From assembly GCF_013778505.1 (NCBI RefSeq), contig NZ_JAAOWU010000015.1, positions 62,001 through 126,000 on the forward strand: a DNA stretch of 64,000 bases, written 5' to 3'. This stretch comes from Pseudomonas sivasensis (GTDB taxonomy: Bacteria > Pseudomonadota > Gammaproteobacteria > Pseudomonadales > Pseudomonadaceae). Made by a program: the position numbers and the translations under genes. Of the stretch, positions 61,169 to 64,000 are shown piece after piece (the first letter of the stretch is position 1; every line of letters starts with the position of its first letter). Below the pieces are notes generated by a model. It saw nothing but the letters and a program-made list of their open reading frames with translations. It was not told the origin of the DNA and did not search any database.

Positions 61169-62233
61169 ATGCCCGCTATTACCTCTGATCTGCCCGCCCT
61201 CGCCCAATCGATCAAAGACTGGGGCCGCGAACTGGGCTTTCAACAAGTCGGCATCAGCGGCCTGGACCTGGCCGAGCATGAACAGCACCTGCAACGTTGG
61301 CTAGACGCGGGTTACCACGGCGAGATGGACTACATGGGCGCCCATGGCAGCAAGCGCTCCCATCCCGACGAGCTCGTGCCCGGCACGTTGCGCGTGGTGT
61401 CGCTGCGCATGGACTACCTGCCTGGCGACACACAAATGGCGCAACTGCTGGCCCAGCCGGAAAAAGCCTACATCTCGCGCTACGCCCTGGGCCGCGACTA
61501 CCACAAACTGATCCGTAAGCGCGTACAGCAACTGGCCGACCGCATTCAGGCACAGATCGGCCCATTTGGCTTTCGTGCATTCGTCGACAGCGCCCCCGTA
61601 CTGGAAAAAGCCATCGCCGAAAAAGCCGGCCTGGGCTGGATCGGTAAAAACACCCTGGTACTCAACCGCAAGGCCGGCAGTTATTTCTTCCTCAGCGAAC
61701 TGTTCGTCGATTTGCCGCTGCCGGTCGATGAGCCACACAGCACCGAACACTGTGGCCGCTGCACCGCCTGCCTGGATATCTGCCCAACCAATGCCTTCGT
61801 CGGTCCCTATGTGCTGGACGCCCGGCGCTGCATTTCCTACCTGACCATTGAACTGAAGAACGCGATCCCTGAAGACCTGCGCCCATTGATCGGCAATCGG
61901 GTGTTCGGTTGTGATGACTGTCAGATCGTTTGTCCGTGGAATCGTTTCGCTCGATCCACCGCCGAGGGCGATTTCAAGCCACGGCATAACCTGGATAACG
62001 CAGAACTGGCCGAACTGTTTATGTGGGATGAGGATAAATTCCTCAGCAGCACCGAAGGTTCACCCCTGCGCCGCGCGGGCTACGAGCGCTGGCTGCGCAA
62101 CCTCGCGGTGGGCCTAGGCAATGCGCCGTCAAGCATTCCGGTGCTGGAAGCCTTGAAGGCACGCCGGGATTACCCGTCGGAGTTGGTGCGCGAACATGTG
62201 GAATGGGCGCTGAACCAACACGCTACGCGCTAG
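61169..62233 (+). CDS. queG: Epoxyqueuosine reductase QueG
   Basis: A 354-residue cobalamin and 2x[4Fe-4S] enzyme making queuosine from epoxyqueuosine in tRNA. Ferredoxin-type clusters: C195, C198, C201, C205 (CGRCTACLDICP) and C248, C251, C255 (CDDCQIVCPW). The N-terminal cobalamin-binding region contains YMGAHGSKRSHP and EKAGLGWIGKNTL. ATG 61169 was chosen by family length. The ribosome site is weak. The end overlaps the convergent channel gene by 4 bases. Confidence 0.96.
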   Translation: MPAITSDLPALAQSIKDWGRELGFQQVGISGLDLAEHEQHLQRWLDAGYHGEMDYMGAHGSKRSHPDELVPGTLRVVSLRMDYLPGDTQMAQLLAQPEKAYISRYALGRDYHKLIRKRVQQLADRIQAQIGPFGFRAFVDSAPVLEKAIAEKAGLGWIGKNTLVLNRKAGSYFFLSELFVDLPLPVDEPHSTEHCGRCTACLDICPTNAFVGPYVLDARRCISYLTIELKNAIPEDLRPLIGNRVFGCDDCQIVCPWNRFARSTAEGDFKPRHNLDNAELAELFMWDEDKFLSSTEGSPLRRAGYERWLRNLAVGLGNAPSSIPVLEALKARRDYPSELVREHVEWALNQHATR

Positions 62234-62844
62234 TGCACGTCGTCGTTGTAGACGAACTTAGGCATTTCCCAGTGAAAACGAATCGCCAGCAGGCGCAATA
62301 GAAAGCCGCTGAACAGGGTCAGCAGAATTGCTTGCTCGCTGGGCAATTCCAGATACAGACAGAGCAAGTAGAACCAGGCGGCCAGAAATGACACGCTGGC
62401 GTACAGCTCACGGCGGAAGATCAGCGGAATGTCGTTGCAGAAGATATCCCGGAGAATGCCGCCGAAGACGCCGGTGATCACCCCGCTGACCGAGGCCACC
62501 AGCATGCCGTGGCCCATTTCCAGTGCAGTCATGCAGCCGATCAGCGTGAAGGCCACCAGGCCTACGGCGTCCAGCGCTAGAAACAGCGAGCGCAGGTGAC
62601 GCATCAGCGGCGCGATAAAGATCGTCACCAGCGCCGCCACCGAGGTCAGCACCAGGTATTCCGGATGCTTGACCCACGTCAGCGGGTAATGCCCCAACAG
62701 CACATCGCGCACCGAGCCGCCGCCCAGCGCCGTTACGCAAGCGATCAGCACCACACCAAACCAGTCCATGCCGCGCCGACCAGCCGACAAGGCACCGGTC
62801 ATGGCTTCGGCGGTGATGGCGATGAGGTAGAGCATCAGCAGCAT
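62230..62844 (-). CDS. TRIC-type (UPF0126/YadS) membrane protein
   Basis: A 204-residue inner-membrane protein with seven predicted helices arranged as two homologous halves. Each half carries the family's Gly-rich break: ALGGGSVRDVLLG and GVFGGILRDIFCN. Bacterial members are related to the trimeric intracellular cation channels and some conduct monovalent cations. The physiological role here is unknown. It sits between queG and orn. Confidence 0.88.
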   Translation of the reverse strand: MLLMLYLIAITAEAMTGALSAGRRGMDWFGVVLIACVTALGGGSVRDVLLGHYPLTWVKHPEYLVLTSVAALVTIFIAPLMRHLRSLFLALDAVGLVAFTLIGCMTALEMGHGMLVASVSGVITGVFGGILRDIFCNDIPLIFRRELYASVSFLAAWFYLLCLYLELPSEQAILLTLFSGFLLRLLAIRFHWEMPKFVYNDDVH

Positions 62845-62930
62845 GATGGCGATCCTTGCAAAGAGGCCGGCAGTCTAATCATTTGCTGATGGCACCAAAA
62901 GGGGGCGCTTGGCGATAAAACGAGTTGCCT

Positions 62931-63009
62931 GCATCGGGGGCAAGCCCCCTCCCACATTTGGACCTGGGAATACATTCAACTGTGGGAGCTGGCTTGTCTG
63001 AGATGGCGC
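62931..63009. repeat. REPIN between orn and the TRIC-type gene
   Basis: An intact left arm (GCATCGGGGGCAAGCCCCCTCCCACAT) and a degenerate inverted right arm (GTGGGAGCTGGCTTGTCTGAGATGGC). Confidence 0.8.
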
Positions 63010-63028
63010 CCGGTCAGCCGCCCCCATT

Positions 63029-63571
63029 TCAAGCTTTGATGAAATGCTTGCGGTAATGCTGCAGCTCGGCGATCGACTCGCGAATATCATCCAGCGCCAG
63101 ATGGGTGCTGCCTTTATGGAAGCTGTCTTTGACTTCCGGCGCCCAGCGCGCGGCCAGTTCCTTGAGCGTGGACACATCCAGGTTGCGGTAGTGGAAGTAG
63201 CTTTCCAGCGCCTTCATGTGGGTATAAAGGAAGCGGCGGTCCTGGCAGATGCTGTTGCCGCAGATCGGCGATTTGCCCTTGGGCACCCACTGTTCCAGAA
63301 AGGCAATGGTTTCGGCTTCGGCTTCGGCCATGCTGATTCGGCTGTCGCGTACACGCTGAGTCAGACCGGAGTTGCCATGGGTACGGGTGTTCCACTCGTC
63401 CATGGTGGCGAGCACGGCGTCGCTGTGGTGGATGGCGATCACCGGACCTTCGGCCAAGGTGTTGAGGTTGCTGTCGGTGACAATGGTCGCCATCTCGATG
63501 ATGACGTCGGTGTCAGGGTTCAGACCGGTCATTTCCAGATCGATCCAAATCAGGTTCTGTGGGTTTTGCAT
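63029..63571 (-). CDS. orn: Oligoribonuclease
   Basis: A 180-residue DEDDh exoribonuclease finishing RNA decay on 2-5-mers, including pGpG from cyclic-di-GMP. Catalytic residues: D11 and E13 (WIDLEMTGL), D111, H157 and D162 (HLALDDI). ATG 63571 gives the normal length. A long in-frame extension upstream runs antisense through rsgA and is not real. It is divergent from rsgA with a 108-bp gap. Confidence 0.97.
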   Translation of the reverse strand: MQNPQNLIWIDLEMTGLNPDTDVIIEMATIVTDSNLNTLAEGPVIAIHHSDAVLATMDEWNTRTHGNSGLTQRVRDSRISMAEAEAETIAFLEQWVPKGKSPICGNSICQDRRFLYTHMKALESYFHYRNLDVSTLKELAARWAPEVKDSFHKGSTHLALDDIRESIAELQHYRKHFIKA

Positions 63572-63679
63572 GGCTTGATTCTCTTGGCACCTTGGCGTAG
63601 CTGCGCAGTTTAGCAGGCGGGGCCGTGCTAGACTCGCGACCGTTTCACCCAACCTTTGCATTATCGACACGGAACACCA

Positions 63680-64000
63680 ATGGCCAAACGCCAGCTCAAC
63701 CGTCGCCAAAACTGGCGCATCGAAAAGATTCAAGGTGAGCGCGCCGCACGCGCCGCCAAACGTGAATCCTCCGCCGTGGAAGCGCTCGAGGGCGGCGACC
63801 TGGGCCCCGAGCAAACGGGCCTGGTGATCGCGCACTTTGGTGTGCAGGTCGAAGTCGAGGCGCTGGAAGGCGAACTCGCAGGCCAAGTATCCCGCTGCCA
63901 CTTGCGCGCCAACCTGCCTGCACTGGTCACCGGCGACAAGGTGGTGTGGCGCGCCGGCAACCAAGGCATCGGCGTGATCGTCGCCCAACTGCCGCGCACC
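63680..64000 (+). CDS. rsgA: Ribosome small-subunit-dependent GTPase RsgA, N-terminal part (cut by window edge)
   Basis: The first 107 codons are in the window. A basic N-terminal tail (MAKRQLNRRQNWRIEKIQGE) is followed by the OB-fold (TGLVIAHFGVQVEVEALEGE, and LVTGDKVVWRAGNQGIGVIV). The circularly permuted GTPase domain and zinc site lie beyond the edge. RsgA acts late in 30S assembly. The orn/rsgA divergent pair is the usual Pseudomonas order. Confidence 0.92.
   Translation, partial: MAKRQLNRRQNWRIEKIQGERAARAAKRESSAVEALEGGDLGPEQTGLVIAHFGVQVEVEALEGELAGQVSRCHLRANLPALVTGDKVVWRAGNQGIGVIVAQLPRT

Noticed and set aside
63572..63988. N-terminal extension of orn
   Set aside because: The in-frame extension runs antisense through the start of rsgA. 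ATG 63571 gives the exact family length and N-terminus.
1..64000. CRISPR array, prophage or insertion sequence
   Set aside because: No array of regular direct repeats with spacers, no transposase, integrase or phage structural gene was seen. The dispersed palindromes are REPINs.

Overview
The window is a 64 kb stretch of a Pseudomonas chromosome, most likely of the P. fluorescens group. The evidence is high GC content, a gene order matching the P. aeruginosa PA4890-PA4952 region as I remember it, an azurin gene, amaA/amaB lysine-catabolism genes, and about ten copies of the paired palindromic repeats (REPINs) typical of fluorescent pseudomonads. I see no prophage, insertion sequence, CRISPR array or rRNA operon.

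Layout. 1-8.2 kb: the end of a repeat protein, a DesT-like TetR regulator, an NlpC/P60 peptidase, the urease accessory operon ureE-ureF-ureG-hupE, an AGE-family sugar epimerase, a cation diffusion facilitator, a short-chain dehydrogenase, and a gene-free stretch with DnaA-box-like sites. 8.2-17.7 kb: a Liv-type amino acid ABC transporter (livFGMH plus a BraC-like binding protein) beside amaA, amaB and a divergent LysR regulator. 17.9-20.5 kb: pncB-nadE and azu. 21-28 kb: a three-gene transglutaminase / ATP-grasp / alpha-E cluster. 28-29.4 kb: an unrecognised two-gene unit that looks like an effector with a membrane partner. 29.6-36.2 kb: ygiQ, then a very large toxin-like protein ending in a SET (lysine methyltransferase) domain. 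36.2-43.5 kb: dnaB, rplI, a membrane protein, rpsR, rpsF, rlmB and rnr. 43.7-46.7 kb: two tandem tRNA-Leu(CAG) genes and a ferric-iron ABC transporter. 46.8-64 kb: a chemoreceptor, then the housekeeping run purA, hisZ, hflC, hflK, hflX, hfq, miaA, mutL, amiB, tsaE, nnrD, queG, a TRIC-type channel, orn and the start of rsgA.

Regulatory theme. Three transcription units carry good -24/-12 sigma54 promoters: ureE (1813-1828), the BraC-like gene (13357-13372) and the chemoreceptor (48754-48769). The BraC-like promoter is preceded by four copies of an 8-bp motif spaced 22-23 bp apart (13444-13518). That is what an array of binding sites for a sigma54 activator should look like. Together these suggest RpoN-linked control of nitrogen scavenging, amino-acid uptake and taxis.

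Most unusual content: the roughly 1330-residue toxin-like protein with a C-terminal SET domain (32173-36168), the phased operator array before the BraC-like gene, and the candidate effector/immunity pair at 28063-29441.
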